Below, piece after piece: positions 35,897-44,042 of a stretch of DNA of 64,000 nucleotides. The DNA lies in assembly GCF_014649695.1 (NCBI RefSeq), contig NZ_BMTN01000002.1, forward strand, positions 372,001 to 436,000. The letters are read 5' to 3'. The notes below the pieces were generated by a model. That model made no database searches and had not been told where the DNA came from. It was given only the letters and a program-made list of their open reading frames with translations. This DNA comes from Streptomyces kurssanovii. Lineage in GTDB: Bacteria; Actinomycetota; Actinomycetes; Streptomycetales; Streptomycetaceae. The translations under genes were made by a program, and so were the position numbers. Each line of letters opens with the position of its first letter. The stretch's first letter is position 1.

Positions 35897-36815
35897 GGCG
35901 ACGGGGGCGGGGCGGGGCCGCTGCGCGTGCCTGTTCCCCTCCCCGCCCCTTCCCGAAACCGGGGCAGGCCACGGACCCCGTACGCCCTGGCGCACCTCGC
36001 ACGCGCACACTCCCGGGAACGGCACGCCGGCACGTTCCGACGATCGATGCGCGGGTGTGCGGGGGGGGCAGCGCCCCGGAACACCGCCCGAAGGGCGGTA
36101 CCGGCTCCGAGCGACCGGCTGGGGAAGCCGGGCCGCGGCGACGCCCGATTCCGGGAAGCCAGGTCGGGCCCGGCAAAGCCCGGCTCCGGCAAGTTCGGGC
36201 CACAGCCGGGCCCAGGGCAGAGCCCGGTACGGGGCAGCCAGACCCAGGCAACGCCCGGTACCGGGAAGCCGAACCTGGGCAGAGCCCGGTGCCGGGAGTG
36301 CCAGGTCCGGGCGGAGCCCGGCTCCGGCAAGTCCGGTCCCAGCCGGGCCCCGGGGAGCCCGGCCCTGAAACCAGGTCTCGGCAGGACCCGATGCCGGACC
36401 GGACGGAGCCGGCGGTACGGGCCCGGATCCCGGCAGAGCCGGATATACCGGGAAGCCGGATCCCAGCACAGCCGGATTCCGGGAGACCGGGCCCGGGAAG
36501 AGCCTGGTTCCGGGAGGCAAAGCCGGGGCAGAGCCCTGCTCCGGCAAGTCCGGCCCCAGCCGGGGCCCGGGCAGCGCCCGGTACCGGGCGAAGCCCGGCG
36601 ACGGAGGCGGAGCCGGCGGTACGGGACCACGGGGCAGAACCCGGTGGACGGGGAAACCTGGTCCAGGCGGAGCCCCGGCTCCGGGAAGTGGGTTTCCGCG
36701 GCCGCCGGGCCGTAGGGAGGGGCGGGGGAACGACGCCCGCCGCGGGCGTTGCGACTCGCGGGTCACGGCCCGCCCCGCGCAGACTCGACACAGCGAAGAC
36801 GAGAGGCGGACAACC
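35897..36815. repeat. GC-rich degenerate repeat array between punA and the phosphomutase gene
   Basis: A gene-free 919 bp. From about 36086 to 36700 it is built of imperfect 30-36-bp units around GCAGAGCCCGGTACCGGGAA, each containing a self-complementary CCCGG/CCGGG core. A longer block with CTCCGGCAAGTCCGG and CAGCCGGG recurs at about 36171, 36310 and 36526. GACGGAGCCGGCGGTACGGG recurs with one insertion about 200 bp later. Reading frames are open on both strands only because of the repeat composition. Flanks 35897-36085 and 36700-36815 show no repeat and no gene. Confidence 0.7.
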
Positions 36816-38471
36816 GTGCAGCAGGAGCAGGACCTGATCGCCCGGGCCGAGGCATGGCTCGCGGAGGACCCGGACACGGAGACGCGGGACGAGCTCGCGC
36901 GGCTCATCGAGGCGCGTGATCTCGGCGAGCTGGCCGACCGGTTCGGCGGGACGCTCCAGTTCGGCACCGCCGGGCTCCGTGGTGAGCTCGGGGCCGGGCC
37001 GATGCGGATGAACCGGGCCGTCGTGATCCGGGCGGCGGCCGGACTCGCGGCCTATCTGAAGGCCAAGGGGCAGACGGACGGCCCGGTCGTCGTCGGCTAC
37101 GACGCCCGCTACAAGTCCGCCGACTTCGCGCGGGACACCGCCGCGGTGATGGTCGCCGCGGGCCTGCGCGCGGCGGTGCTGCCACGCCCGCTTCCCACGC
37201 CCGTGCTGGCCTTCGCCATAAGGCATCTGGGCGCTGTCGCGGGCGTCGAGGTGACGGCGAGCCACAACCCTCCCCGGGACAACGGCTACAAGGTCTACCT
37301 GGGCGACGGTTCGCAGATCGTGCCGCCCGCCGACGCCGAGATCGCCGCCGAGATCGACGCGATCCGCGGCCTCGCCGACGTCCCGCGCGCGGACGAGGGC
37401 TGGGAGACGCTGGGTGACGAGGTGCTCGAGGCGTATCTGGCGCGTACGGACGCCGTGCTGACGGCCGGCTCCCCACGTACCGCCCGGGTCGTCTACACGG
37501 CCATGCACGGCGTCGGCAAGGACGTGGTGACGGCCGCCTTCGCGCGCGCCGGTTTCCCGGAGCCGGTCCTGGTGGCCGAGCAGGCGGAGCCGGATCCCGC
37601 TTTCCCGACGGTCGCGTTCCCGAACCCGGAGGAGCCGGGGGCGATGGATCTCGCCTTCGAGACCGCTCGCCGGGCCGCGCCCGACGTGGTCATCGCCAAC
37701 GACCCGGACGCCGACCGCTGTGCCGTCGCCGTCCCCGACGACGCTGCGGACGGCGGCTGGCGGATGCTGCGCGGCGACGAGGTCGGCGCCCTGCTCGCCG
37801 AGCACCTCGTCCACAAGGGCGCCACAGGCGTCTTCGCCGAGTCGATCGTGTCGTCCTCGCTGCTGGGCCGGATCGCGGCCGCCGCCGGGCTCGGGTACGA
37901 GGAGACGCTGACGGGGTTCAAGTGGATCGCGCGCGTCGAGGGCCTTCGGTACGGCTACGAGGAGGCGCTCGGCTACTGCGTCGACCCCGAGGGCGTACGC
38001 GACAAGGACGGCATCACGGCGGCGCTGCTGGTGGCCGAACTGGTCTCGGAGCTGAAGAAGCAGGGCCGTACGCTCGGCGACCTGCTGGACGACCTCGCCG
38101 TCGAGCACGGTCTGCACGCCACCGACCAGCTGTCGGTGCGGGTGAAGGACCTCGGCATCATCGCGAACGCCATGAGGGCGCTGCGCGAGCAGCCGCCGAG
38201 CGCCCTGGCGGGCCTGCGGGTCACCGCGGCGGAGGATCTGGCCGTCGGGACGGACAGGCTCCCGCCGACCGACGGTCTGCGCTACTACCTCGACGGCGAG
38301 TTCAAGGCCCGTGTCATCGTCCGCCCCAGCGGTACCGAGCCCAAGCTGAAGTGCTACCTGGAGGTGGTCGTCCCGGTCGCCGACGCGAGCGCGCTGGCAG
38401 GGGCCAGGGCGCGCGCCTCGCAGGTGCTCGACGCCGTCAAGCGGGACCTGTCCGCCGCCGCCGGTATCTGA
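36816..38471 (+). CDS. phosphopentomutase/phosphomannomutase family protein (alpha-D-phosphohexomutase)
   Basis: A 551-residue phosphohexomutase. Motifs in order: QFGTAGLRGELGAGPMRMNR (N-terminal substrate arm), TASHNPPRDNGYKVYLGDG with the phosphoserine, NDPDADRCAVAVPDD as the metal loop, GDEVGALLAEH sugar loop, and RPSGTEPKLKCYLE phosphate-binding site. Located between purine nucleoside phosphorylase and deoC, it probably isomerises ribose/deoxyribose-1-phosphate to the 5-phosphate, like PGM2-type mutases. A phosphomannomutase or glucomutase role is equally compatible with motifs. GTG start; GAGAGGCGGAC upstream. Confidence 0.92.
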   Translation: MQQEQDLIARAEAWLAEDPDTETRDELARLIEARDLGELADRFGGTLQFGTAGLRGELGAGPMRMNRAVVIRAAAGLAAYLKAKGQTDGPVVVGYDARYKSADFARDTAAVMVAAGLRAAVLPRPLPTPVLAFAIRHLGAVAGVEVTASHNPPRDNGYKVYLGDGSQIVPPADAEIAAEIDAIRGLADVPRADEGWETLGDEVLEAYLARTDAVLTAGSPRTARVVYTAMHGVGKDVVTAAFARAGFPEPVLVAEQAEPDPAFPTVAFPNPEEPGAMDLAFETARRAAPDVVIANDPDADRCAVAVPDDAADGGWRMLRGDEVGALLAEHLVHKGATGVFAESIVSSSLLGRIAAAAGLGYEETLTGFKWIARVEGLRYGYEEALGYCVDPEGVRDKDGITAALLVAELVSELKKQGRTLGDLLDDLAVEHGLHATDQLSVRVKDLGIIANAMRALREQPPSALAGLRVTAAEDLAVGTDRLPPTDGLRYYLDGEFKARVIVRPSGTEPKLKCYLEVVVPVADASALAGARARASQVLDAVKRDLSAAAGI

Positions 38472-38485
38472 CCGCGAGCGGTGTC

Positions 38486-38526
38486 CGGCGCTCGCCGCGG
38501 CCCGGTCGGGGCAGCGGCGAGCGCCG
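38486..38526. terminator. terminator between phosphomutase and PH-domain genes
   Basis: Perfect 13-bp stem CGGCGCTCGCCGC / GCGGCGAGCGCCG with a 15-nt loop, between convergent genes. Confidence 0.75.
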
Positions 38527-38575
38527 TTCCGCGCAGTCCGGGCGACCGCTCACGGCCCGCCCGGTGACCGGGGTG

Positions 38576-39211
38576 TCAGCCCGTCGCGAGAAGCACCGCG
38601 AGGAGAACGGCGCCCGCGGCCGCCGGCGCCAGCAGTTCGTACGCCCAGCGGATCTGCGGCTCGCCCTGGGCCTCCGCCGCGGAGGCCCGCCGTTCCGCCA
38701 GTTCCCGCAGGTCGGCGATGGTCTGGTCGGCTGGGGCGACGCGGGACTTCGCGTCGCTCACGTCGGCGTGCACGGACGTCGTGCCGTGCGGGTCGTCGTA
38801 GGCGGCCTGGGCCTGCCGCCGGGCCGCGGCCTTGCGCTTGCGCAGCGAGACCGGAATGGCCCAGAGCTGGTACTTCGCGCCGCCCTGCGTGAAGATCTCG
38901 CTGGAGTAGGAGGCTCGTACGTCGGCCACGCTGCCCCACGGCAGGACGATGGTCCGGAACGGGTTCCTGATCCGGATGCGGTCCTCGCCGGCGAAGACGG
39001 CCGGGCGGAAGGTGAAGGCGACGACTGCCGGCACCGCGAGCAGCGCGCCGGCGAGGGCGAGCCACGGCGTGCGGCCCTCGCCCCGGACGATGGCGTCGAC
39101 GACGATCCAGGCGATGAGCCCGAGCAGCACGGCACCACCCGCCATTCCGGCGGTCGAGCGGAAGATCCGGTCGCGTTCGGTGGAGGGCTCGGGCTGCTGG
39201 GGGCTCGTCAT
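38576..39211 (-). CDS. bacterial PH-domain membrane protein
   Basis: A 211-residue protein. Two adjacent hydrophobic helices (about 23-45, AVLLGLIAWIVVDAIV, and 52-70, WLALAGALLAVPAVVAF) precede a PH-like beta domain with RIRIRNPFRTIVLPWGSVAD and AKYQLWAIPVSLRKRK. A charged helical stretch and a C-terminal helix (ELLAPAAAGAVLLAVLLA) follow. Proteins of this type (DUF2581/PH_6) are common in Streptomyces and of unknown role. The start at 39211 was chosen (MTSPQQPEPS). It diverges from deoC, 139 bp apart. Confidence 0.85.
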   Translation of the reverse strand: MTSPQQPEPSTERDRIFRSTAGMAGGAVLLGLIAWIVVDAIVRGEGRTPWLALAGALLAVPAVVAFTFRPAVFAGEDRIRIRNPFRTIVLPWGSVADVRASYSSEIFTQGGAKYQLWAIPVSLRKRKAAARRQAQAAYDDPHGTTSVHADVSDAKSRVAPADQTIADLRELAERRASAAEAQGEPQIRWAYELLAPAAAGAVLLAVLLATG

Positions 39212-39325
39212 GGTTCCGATTCTGCCGCACGCCGGTTCCGCGTCCCCGGCACGGGGTGGCCGTGCGGGCGCCGCGGCTTCTGCCCTGTTTCGGGCAGAGT
39301 TTAGCCGCACCCCCTGTACAGGTCG

Positions 39326-39350
39326 CTACGCGCGTAGATATGCTCATCTG
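39326..39350 (+). promoter_or_regulatory. deoC promoter with CTACGCGCGTAG palindrome
   Basis: Palindrome CTACGCGCGTAG at 39326-39337, followed after one base by TATGCT (39339-39344) as -10, 6 nt before GTG 39351. This implies a leaderless mRNA beginning with the start codon. The bases after the -10 (CATCTG) resemble those at punA (CATCCGC). Confidence 0.72.
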
Positions 39351-40304
39351 GTGACCATGCCCACCACCGCACCCGCATTCGCTGACGTGACCGCGTCCGA
39401 CAGCACTCTGCGCCGCTTCCTGCACGGGCTGCCCGGCGTCGACGCCGTCGGCCTCGAAGGGCGCGCGGCGTCCCTCGGCACGCGTTCCATCAAGACCACG
39501 GCCAAGGCGTACGCCATCGATCTGGCCATCTCCATGATCGACCTGACGACGCTCGAAGGCGCGGACACCCCGGGCAAGGTCCGGGCGCTCGCCGCCAAGG
39601 CCGTCAACCCCGACCCGACCGACCGCACCACGCCGACGACCGCCGCGGTCTGCGTCTACCCCGACATGGTGGCGACCGCCAAGGAGGCCCTGAAGGGCTC
39701 CGAGGTCAAGGTCGCCTCCGTGGCGACCGCCTTCCCGGCCGGCCGCGCCGCCCTCCCCGTGAAGATCGCGGACGTCCGTGACGCGATCGCCGCCGGGGCG
39801 GACGAGATCGACATGGTGATCGACCGCGGCGCCTTCCTGGCCGGCGATTACATGAAGGTGTACGAGGAGATCCGCGCCGTGAAGGAGGCCTCCGGCAGCG
39901 CCCGGCTCAAGGTCATCTTCGAGACCGGCGAGCTCTCCACGTACGACAACATCCGCCGCGCCTCCTGGCTCGGCATGATCGCCGGCGCGGACTTCATCAA
40001 GACGTCGACCGGCAAGGTCGCGGTGAACGCCACCCCGGCGAACACCCTGCTGATGCTTCAGGCCGTGCGCGACTTCAAGGAGCAGACTGGGGTACAGGTG
40101 GGCGTGAAGCCCGCCGGCGGTATCCGTACCAGCAAGGACGCGATCAAGTTCCTCGTCCTGGTCAACGAGACCGCGGGCGAGGACTGGCTGGACAGCCACT
40201 GGTTCCGCTTCGGCGCGTCGAGCCTGCTCAACGACCTGCTGATGCAGCGGCAGAAGCTGGCGACCGGCCGCTACTCCGGCCCTGACTACGTGACGGTGGA
40301 CTGA
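39351..40304 (+). CDS. deoC: deoxyribose-phosphate aldolase
   Basis: Splits 2-deoxyribose-5-phosphate into acetaldehyde and glyceraldehyde-3-phosphate. The 317-residue protein belongs to the longer DeoC class: DLTTLEGADTPGKVRALAAK, VCVYPDMVATAKEAL, EIDMVIDRGAFLAGDY, KVIFETGELSTYDNIRRA, and the Schiff-base lysine region ADFIKTSTGKVAVNATPAN, then GVKPAGGIRTSKDA. GTG 39351 fits a leaderless start from the TATGCT -10; ATG 39357 is an alternative. The aldehyde dehydrogenase gene begins 5 bp downstream, which would oxidise the acetaldehyde produced. Confidence 0.95.
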   Translation: MTMPTTAPAFADVTASDSTLRRFLHGLPGVDAVGLEGRAASLGTRSIKTTAKAYAIDLAISMIDLTTLEGADTPGKVRALAAKAVNPDPTDRTTPTTAAVCVYPDMVATAKEALKGSEVKVASVATAFPAGRAALPVKIADVRDAIAAGADEIDMVIDRGAFLAGDYMKVYEEIRAVKEASGSARLKVIFETGELSTYDNIRRASWLGMIAGADFIKTSTGKVAVNATPANTLLMLQAVRDFKEQTGVQVGVKPAGGIRTSKDAIKFLVLVNETAGEDWLDSHWFRFGASSLLNDLLMQRQKLATGRYSGPDYVTVD

Positions 40305-40309
40305 TCATC

Positions 40310-41746
40310 ATGGCTTCCGTATTCGAATACGCACCCGCGCCGGAGTCGCGGTCGATCGTCGACATCGCCCCGTCCTACGGGCTGTTCATCGACGGCGAGT
40401 TCTCCGAGGCCGCGGACGGCAAGGTCTTCAAGACCGTCTCGCCGTCGAGCGAGGAAGTTCTGGCCGAGGTCGCCCGTGCGGGCGCCGAGGACGTGGACCG
40501 TGCGGTGAAGGCCGCCCGTAAGGCGTTCGGGAAGTGGTCGGCCCTGCCCGGCGCGGAGCGCGCCAAGTACCTCTTCCGTATCGCGCGGATCATCCAGGAG
40601 CGCAGCCGCGAGCTGGCCGTCCTGGAGACCCTGGACAACGGCAAGCCGATCAAGGAGACCCGCGACGCGGACCTCCCGCTGGTCGCCGCGCACTTCTTCT
40701 ACTACGCGGGCTGGGCCGACAAGCTCGACCACGCCGGCTACGGCGCCGCCCCGCGCCCGCTCGGCGTCGCGGGCCAGGTCATCCCCTGGAACTTCCCGCT
40801 CCTGATGCTCGCGTGGAAGATCGCCCCGGCGCTCGCCACCGGCAACACGGTGGTCCTGAAGCCGGCGGAGACGACGCCGCTGTCCGCCCTGTTCTTCGCG
40901 GACATCTGCCGCCAGGCCGGCCTGCCGAACGGCGTGGTCAACATCCTCCCCGGCTACGGGGACACCGGCGCGGCCCTGGTCGAGCACCCGGACGTGAACA
41001 AGGTCGCCTTCACCGGCTCCACCGCGGTCGGCAAGGCCATCGCCCGCCAGGTCGCCGGCACGAAGAAGAAGGTCACCCTCGAGCTGGGCGGCAAGGGCGC
41101 CAACATCGTCTTCGACGACGCCCCCATCGACCAGGCCGTCGAGGGCATCGTCAACGGCATCTTCTTCAACCAGGGGCAGGTCTGCTGCGCGGGCTCGCGC
41201 CTCCTGGTCCAGGAGTCGATCCAGGACGAGCTGCTGGACTCCCTCAAGCGCCGCCTGTCCACGCTGCGCCTCGGCGACCCGCTGGACAAGAACACCGACA
41301 TCGGGGCGATCAACTCCGAGGAGCAGCTGTCCCGGATCACGACGTTGGTCGAGGCCGGCGAGGCGGAGGGCGCCGAGCGCTGGTCGCCCGCGTGCGAGCT
41401 GCCCGCCTCCGGCTACTGGTTCGCGCCGACGCTGTTCACCAACGTCACGCAGGCACACACCATCGCCCGCGACGAGATCTTCGGCCCGGTGCTGTCCGTG
41501 CTGACGTTCCGCACGCCGGACGAGGCCGTCGCCAAGGCGAACAACAGCCAGTACGGCCTGTCCGCCGGCATCTGGACGGAGAAGGGCTCCCGCATCCTCG
41601 CGGTGGCCAACAAGCTCCGCGCGGGTGTGGTGTGGGCCAACACGTTCAACAAGTTCGACCCGACCTCGCCGTTCGGCGGCTACAAGGAGTCGGGCTTCGG
41701 CCGCGAGGGCGGCCGTCACGGTCTGGAGGCCTACCTCGATGTCTGA
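40310..41746 (+). CDS. aldehyde dehydrogenase, full length
   Basis: NAD(P)-dependent aldehyde dehydrogenase, 478 residues, probably oxidising acetaldehyde from DeoC. All family motifs are present: PWNFPLLMLAWKIAPALATG, VVLKPAETTPLSA, the NAD fold FTGSTAVGKAIARQVAG, catalytic glutamate in LELGGKGANIVFDD, and the cysteine block FFNQGQVCCAGSRLLVQE. NTFNKFDPTSPFGGYKESGFGR, described as residues near 445, closes the active site. Five bp after deoC and overlapping the next gene by 8 bp, so clearly one operon. Confidence 0.95.
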   Translation: MASVFEYAPAPESRSIVDIAPSYGLFIDGEFSEAADGKVFKTVSPSSEEVLAEVARAGAEDVDRAVKAARKAFGKWSALPGAERAKYLFRIARIIQERSRELAVLETLDNGKPIKETRDADLPLVAAHFFYYAGWADKLDHAGYGAAPRPLGVAGQVIPWNFPLLMLAWKIAPALATGNTVVLKPAETTPLSALFFADICRQAGLPNGVVNILPGYGDTGAALVEHPDVNKVAFTGSTAVGKAIARQVAGTKKKVTLELGGKGANIVFDDAPIDQAVEGIVNGIFFNQGQVCCAGSRLLVQESIQDELLDSLKRRLSTLRLGDPLDKNTDIGAINSEEQLSRITTLVEAGEAEGAERWSPACELPASGYWFAPTLFTNVTQAHTIARDEIFGPVLSVLTFRTPDEAVAKANNSQYGLSAGIWTEKGSRILAVANKLRAGVVWANTFNKFDPTSPFGGYKESGFGREGGRHGLEAYLDV

Positions 41747-42626
41747 CGGGCGACTCAGCGTCTTCAAGACCTACAAGCTGTACGTCGGGGGCAAGTTCCC
41801 CCGCTCCGAGAGCGGCCGGGTGTACGAGGTGACGGACCCTAAGGGCAAGTGGCTGGCCAACGTGCCGCTCTCCTCCCGCAAGGACGCGCGGGACGCGGTC
41901 GTCGCCGCCCGCAAGGCATTCGGCGGCTGGTCCGGCGCGACCGCGTACAACCGCGGCCAGATCCTCTACCGCATCGCCGAGATGCTGGAGGGCCGCAAGG
42001 ACCAGTTCGTCCGCGAGGTCGCGCAGTCCGAGGGCCTGTCCAAGTCGAAGGCGGCGGACGTCGTCGACGCGGCGATCGACCGCTGGGTCTGGTACGCGGG
42101 CTGGACGGACAAGATCGCCCAGGTCGTGGGCGGGGCGAACCCGGTCGCGGGCCCGTTCTTCAACCTCTCCACCCCGGAGCCGACGGGTGTCGTGACGGTC
42201 GTCGCGCCGCAGGAGTCGTCGTTCCTCGGCCTGGTGTCCGTGGTCGCCCCGGTGATCGCCGCCGGTAACACCGTCGTCGTCGTCGCCTCCGAGCGGGCCC
42301 CGCTCCCCGCGCTCTCCCTCGGCGAGGTGCTCGCCACCTCCGACCTGCCGGGCGGCGTGGTCAACGTGCTCTCCGGCCGTACGGGGGAGATCGCCGCCCC
42401 GCTCGCCGCGCACCAGGACGTCAACGGCATCGACCTCACCGGCGCGGACGAGGTCCTGGCCAAGGAGCTCGAGGTCGCGGCCGCGGACAACCTGAAGCGG
42501 GTCTTCCGTCCACAGGCTGTGGATTTCTCGGCGGACCCCGGCACGCACCGGCTGACGGCGTTCCTCGAGACGAAGACCGTCTGGCACCCGACCGGTTCAC
42601 TGGGCGCCTCCGGCTCGGCGTACTGA
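41739..42626 (+). CDS. short aldehyde dehydrogenase homologue lacking the catalytic cysteine domain
   Basis: A 295-residue protein homologous only to the NAD-binding part of aldehyde dehydrogenases (YKLYVGGKFPRSESGRVYEV; AARKAFGGWSGATAYNRGQI; VTVVAPQESSFLGLVSVVAP; ERAPLPALSLGEVLA; GRTGEIAAPLAAHQDVNGID). The region that holds FxxxGQxC is absent, so it cannot be catalytic alone. Its ATG overlaps the stop of the full-length enzyme (ATGTCTGA), giving tight coupling and suggesting a hetero-oligomer with it. No remnant of the missing half is seen downstream: a terminator follows 17 bp later. Codon use is normal. Confidence 0.88.
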   Translation: MSDGRLSVFKTYKLYVGGKFPRSESGRVYEVTDPKGKWLANVPLSSRKDARDAVVAARKAFGGWSGATAYNRGQILYRIAEMLEGRKDQFVREVAQSEGLSKSKAADVVDAAIDRWVWYAGWTDKIAQVVGGANPVAGPFFNLSTPEPTGVVTVVAPQESSFLGLVSVVAPVIAAGNTVVVVASERAPLPALSLGEVLATSDLPGGVVNVLSGRTGEIAAPLAAHQDVNGIDLTGADEVLAKELEVAAADNLKRVFRPQAVDFSADPGTHRLTAFLETKTVWHPTGSLGASGSAY

Positions 42627-42643
42627 CGCCGCCGGCACCGGCC

Positions 42644-42679
42644 GAAGCCCCCGCCTCTCCGTCCGGAGGCGGGGGCTTC
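42644..42679 (+). terminator. terminator of the deoC-aldehyde dehydrogenase operon
   Basis: Perfect 14-bp stem GAAGCCCCCGCCTC / GAGGCGGGGGCTTC with an 8-nt loop. Confidence 0.85.
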
Positions 42680-42714
42680 CCCGTTGGTTCCGGAACGATC
42701 CGGGGAGAAAGGCC

Positions 42715-43071
42715 CTACGGCAGCAACGAGGCGGCGACCGGCCCGGCCACCGGAAGGTCCTCGATCGCCTGGCCCCTGGTGATGTTGTCCGTCGCCATCG
42801 CCGTGCTGACCGGCTGGAAGTCGGCGACCTGCGTGCCGACCGCGTTGTCGAGCGGGTCCACACCGGTGTTGGCCAGCGGGTGCAGCTGAAGGCTCTTGAG
42901 CTCGCTCACGCCGCTCACCGAGTTGGTGACGAGCCCGGTGGCCGTCCCCACCGGCACGGCCGCGTTGGCCGCCGCCCCGCCCGCGCCGAGCGCGGCTCCC
43001 GCCGCCGCGACGGTGAGTCCGGCGCGCAGCACTGCGCGGCGCCTGTTCTTGGAAGCTGCGTGACGAGCCAT
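42715..43071 (-). CDS. small secreted protein
   Basis: A protein of about 118 residues with a Tat-like or Sec signal: KNRRRAVLRAGLTVAAAGAA, then AAANAA before VPVGTATGL. The mature part (about 75 residues) is hydrophobic-polar without recognised domains, ending GPVAASLLP. It resembles in style the small Ala-rich secreted protein at 49920. Starts possible at 43080 and 43071; the latter is used. It is divergent from the uridine kinase gene. Confidence 0.75.
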   Translation of the reverse strand: MARHAASKNRRRAVLRAGLTVAAAGAALGAGGAAANAAVPVGTATGLVTNSVSGVSELKSLQLHPLANTGVDPLDNAVGTQVADFQPVSTAMATDNITRGQAIEDLPVAGPVAASLLP

Positions 43072-43189
43072 GGATTCCATCCCATCAAGTGATCGTGCGC
43101 GTACGGAAAGTGGTCGGCGGTGTGATGCTCGTACCAACCGGACCTCCAGGGGGTTCCGGGAGCCGCTGGATGCGTCACACTTGTCTCCC

Positions 43190-43828
43190 GTGAGTTCCCA
43201 ACCCCTCCCGACCCGCGTCGTGCTGCTCGCGGGCCCCTCAGGCTCCGGAAAGTCCTCTCTCGCCGCCCGTACCGGCCTGCCGGTCCTGCGCCTGGACGAC
43301 TTCTACAAAGAGGGCAACGACCCGACGCTTCCCCTGGTGACGGGCAGCACCGACATCGACTGGGACTCACCTTCGTCCTGGGACGCGGACGCCGCGGTCG
43401 CGGCGATAGCGGAGCTGTGCCGCAGCGGCCGGACCGCCGTGCCGGTGTACGACATCGCCACCAGCTCCCGGACCGGGGCGGAGACGCTGGACATCGACCG
43501 CACGCCGCTGTTCGTCGCCGAGGGCATCTTCGGGGCCGACATCGTGCGGCGCTGCCAGGAACTGGGCGTCCTCGCCGACGCGCTGTGCCTGCGCGGCCGG
43601 CCCTCCACGACGTTCCGCCGCCGCCTCGCGCGCGATCTGCGCGAGGGGCGCAAGTCTGTGCCGTTCCTGCTGCGGCGCGGGTGGCGTCTGATGCGCGCCG
43701 AGCGCGGCATCGTCGCGCGCCAGGCGGGCCTGGGCGCGCATCCCTGCGGCAAGGCCGAGGCCCTCGGCCGCCTCGCGGCCGCGGCGGCCGGCCACTGCCG
43801 GCTGCCCTCGGCGCGGCAGCCCGTGTAG
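43190..43828 (+). CDS. uridine kinase family protein
   Basis: A 212-residue P-loop kinase: Walker A GPSGSGKSSLAAR at about residues 16-28, LRLDDFYKEGNDPTLP with the catalytic aspartate of uridine kinases, DWDSPSSWDADAAVAAI, PVYDIATS and VAEGIFGADIV. Such kinases phosphorylate uridine/cytidine, which fits the nucleoside genes nearby. GTG 43190 is used. No CTACGCGCGTAG palindrome stands in front of it, so regulation may differ. An intrinsic terminator with T-run follows. Confidence 0.88.
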   Translation: MSSQPLPTRVVLLAGPSGSGKSSLAARTGLPVLRLDDFYKEGNDPTLPLVTGSTDIDWDSPSSWDADAAVAAIAELCRSGRTAVPVYDIATSSRTGAETLDIDRTPLFVAEGIFGADIVRRCQELGVLADALCLRGRPSTTFRRRLARDLREGRKSVPFLLRRGWRLMRAERGIVARQAGLGAHPCGKAEALGRLAAAAAGHCRLPSARQPV

Positions 43829-43840
43829 CCGCCGGACATG

Positions 43841-43890
43841 GGAGTGGGGCCGGACAGAACCCCCCGGCCTGCCCGGCCCCACTCCGTTTT
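43841..43890 (+). terminator. intrinsic terminator after uridine kinase
   Basis: 13-bp stem GGAGTGGGGCCGG / CCGGCCCCACTCC (43841-43853 and 43873-43885) followed by GTTTT, one of the few here with a T-run. Confidence 0.85.
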
Positions 43891-43911
43891 CCCCCGTGAT
43901 CCCCGTGTCCC

Positions 43912-44008
43912 CCGTGGATCCTTCTTTCCGTGGATCCCCGTTCCCCCGTGGATCCTGCCGCTGTCTCCCCCGAAACAGCGGTCTCTGCCGTCTCCCCCGA
44001 AACGGCAG
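43912..44008. repeat. short repeats and twin hairpins at the sigQ 3' end
   Basis: CCGTGGATCC occurs three times (43912, 43928, 43946). Two hairpins follow: CCGCTGT/ACAGCGG (43958-43981) and CTGCCGT/ACGGCAG (43985-44008). Their 10-nt loops are identical (CTCCCCCGAA) while their stems differ. They lie 34 bp beyond the sigQ stop, so they would be in the sigQ mRNA tail (loop TTCGGGGGAG on that strand). Confidence 0.65.
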
Positions 44009-44042
44009 CCCCCGTACTTCCCCCGTGTTTCCCCCGTTGCCT

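Noticed and set aside
36086-36700. CRISPR array
   Set aside because: Units differ in length and sequence, there is no constant repeat with unique spacers, and no cas gene is in the window.
35927-36837. Long open frames on both strands through the repeat array
   Set aside because: All are Gly/Pro/Arg-rich, follow the repeat periodicity in several frames at once and lack starts with Shine-Dalgarno sequences; composition artefact.
34547-38117. Large minus-strand open frames opposite punA and the phosphomutase
   Set aside because: They run antisense to genes with full motifs and through the repeat array; no homology signal seen.
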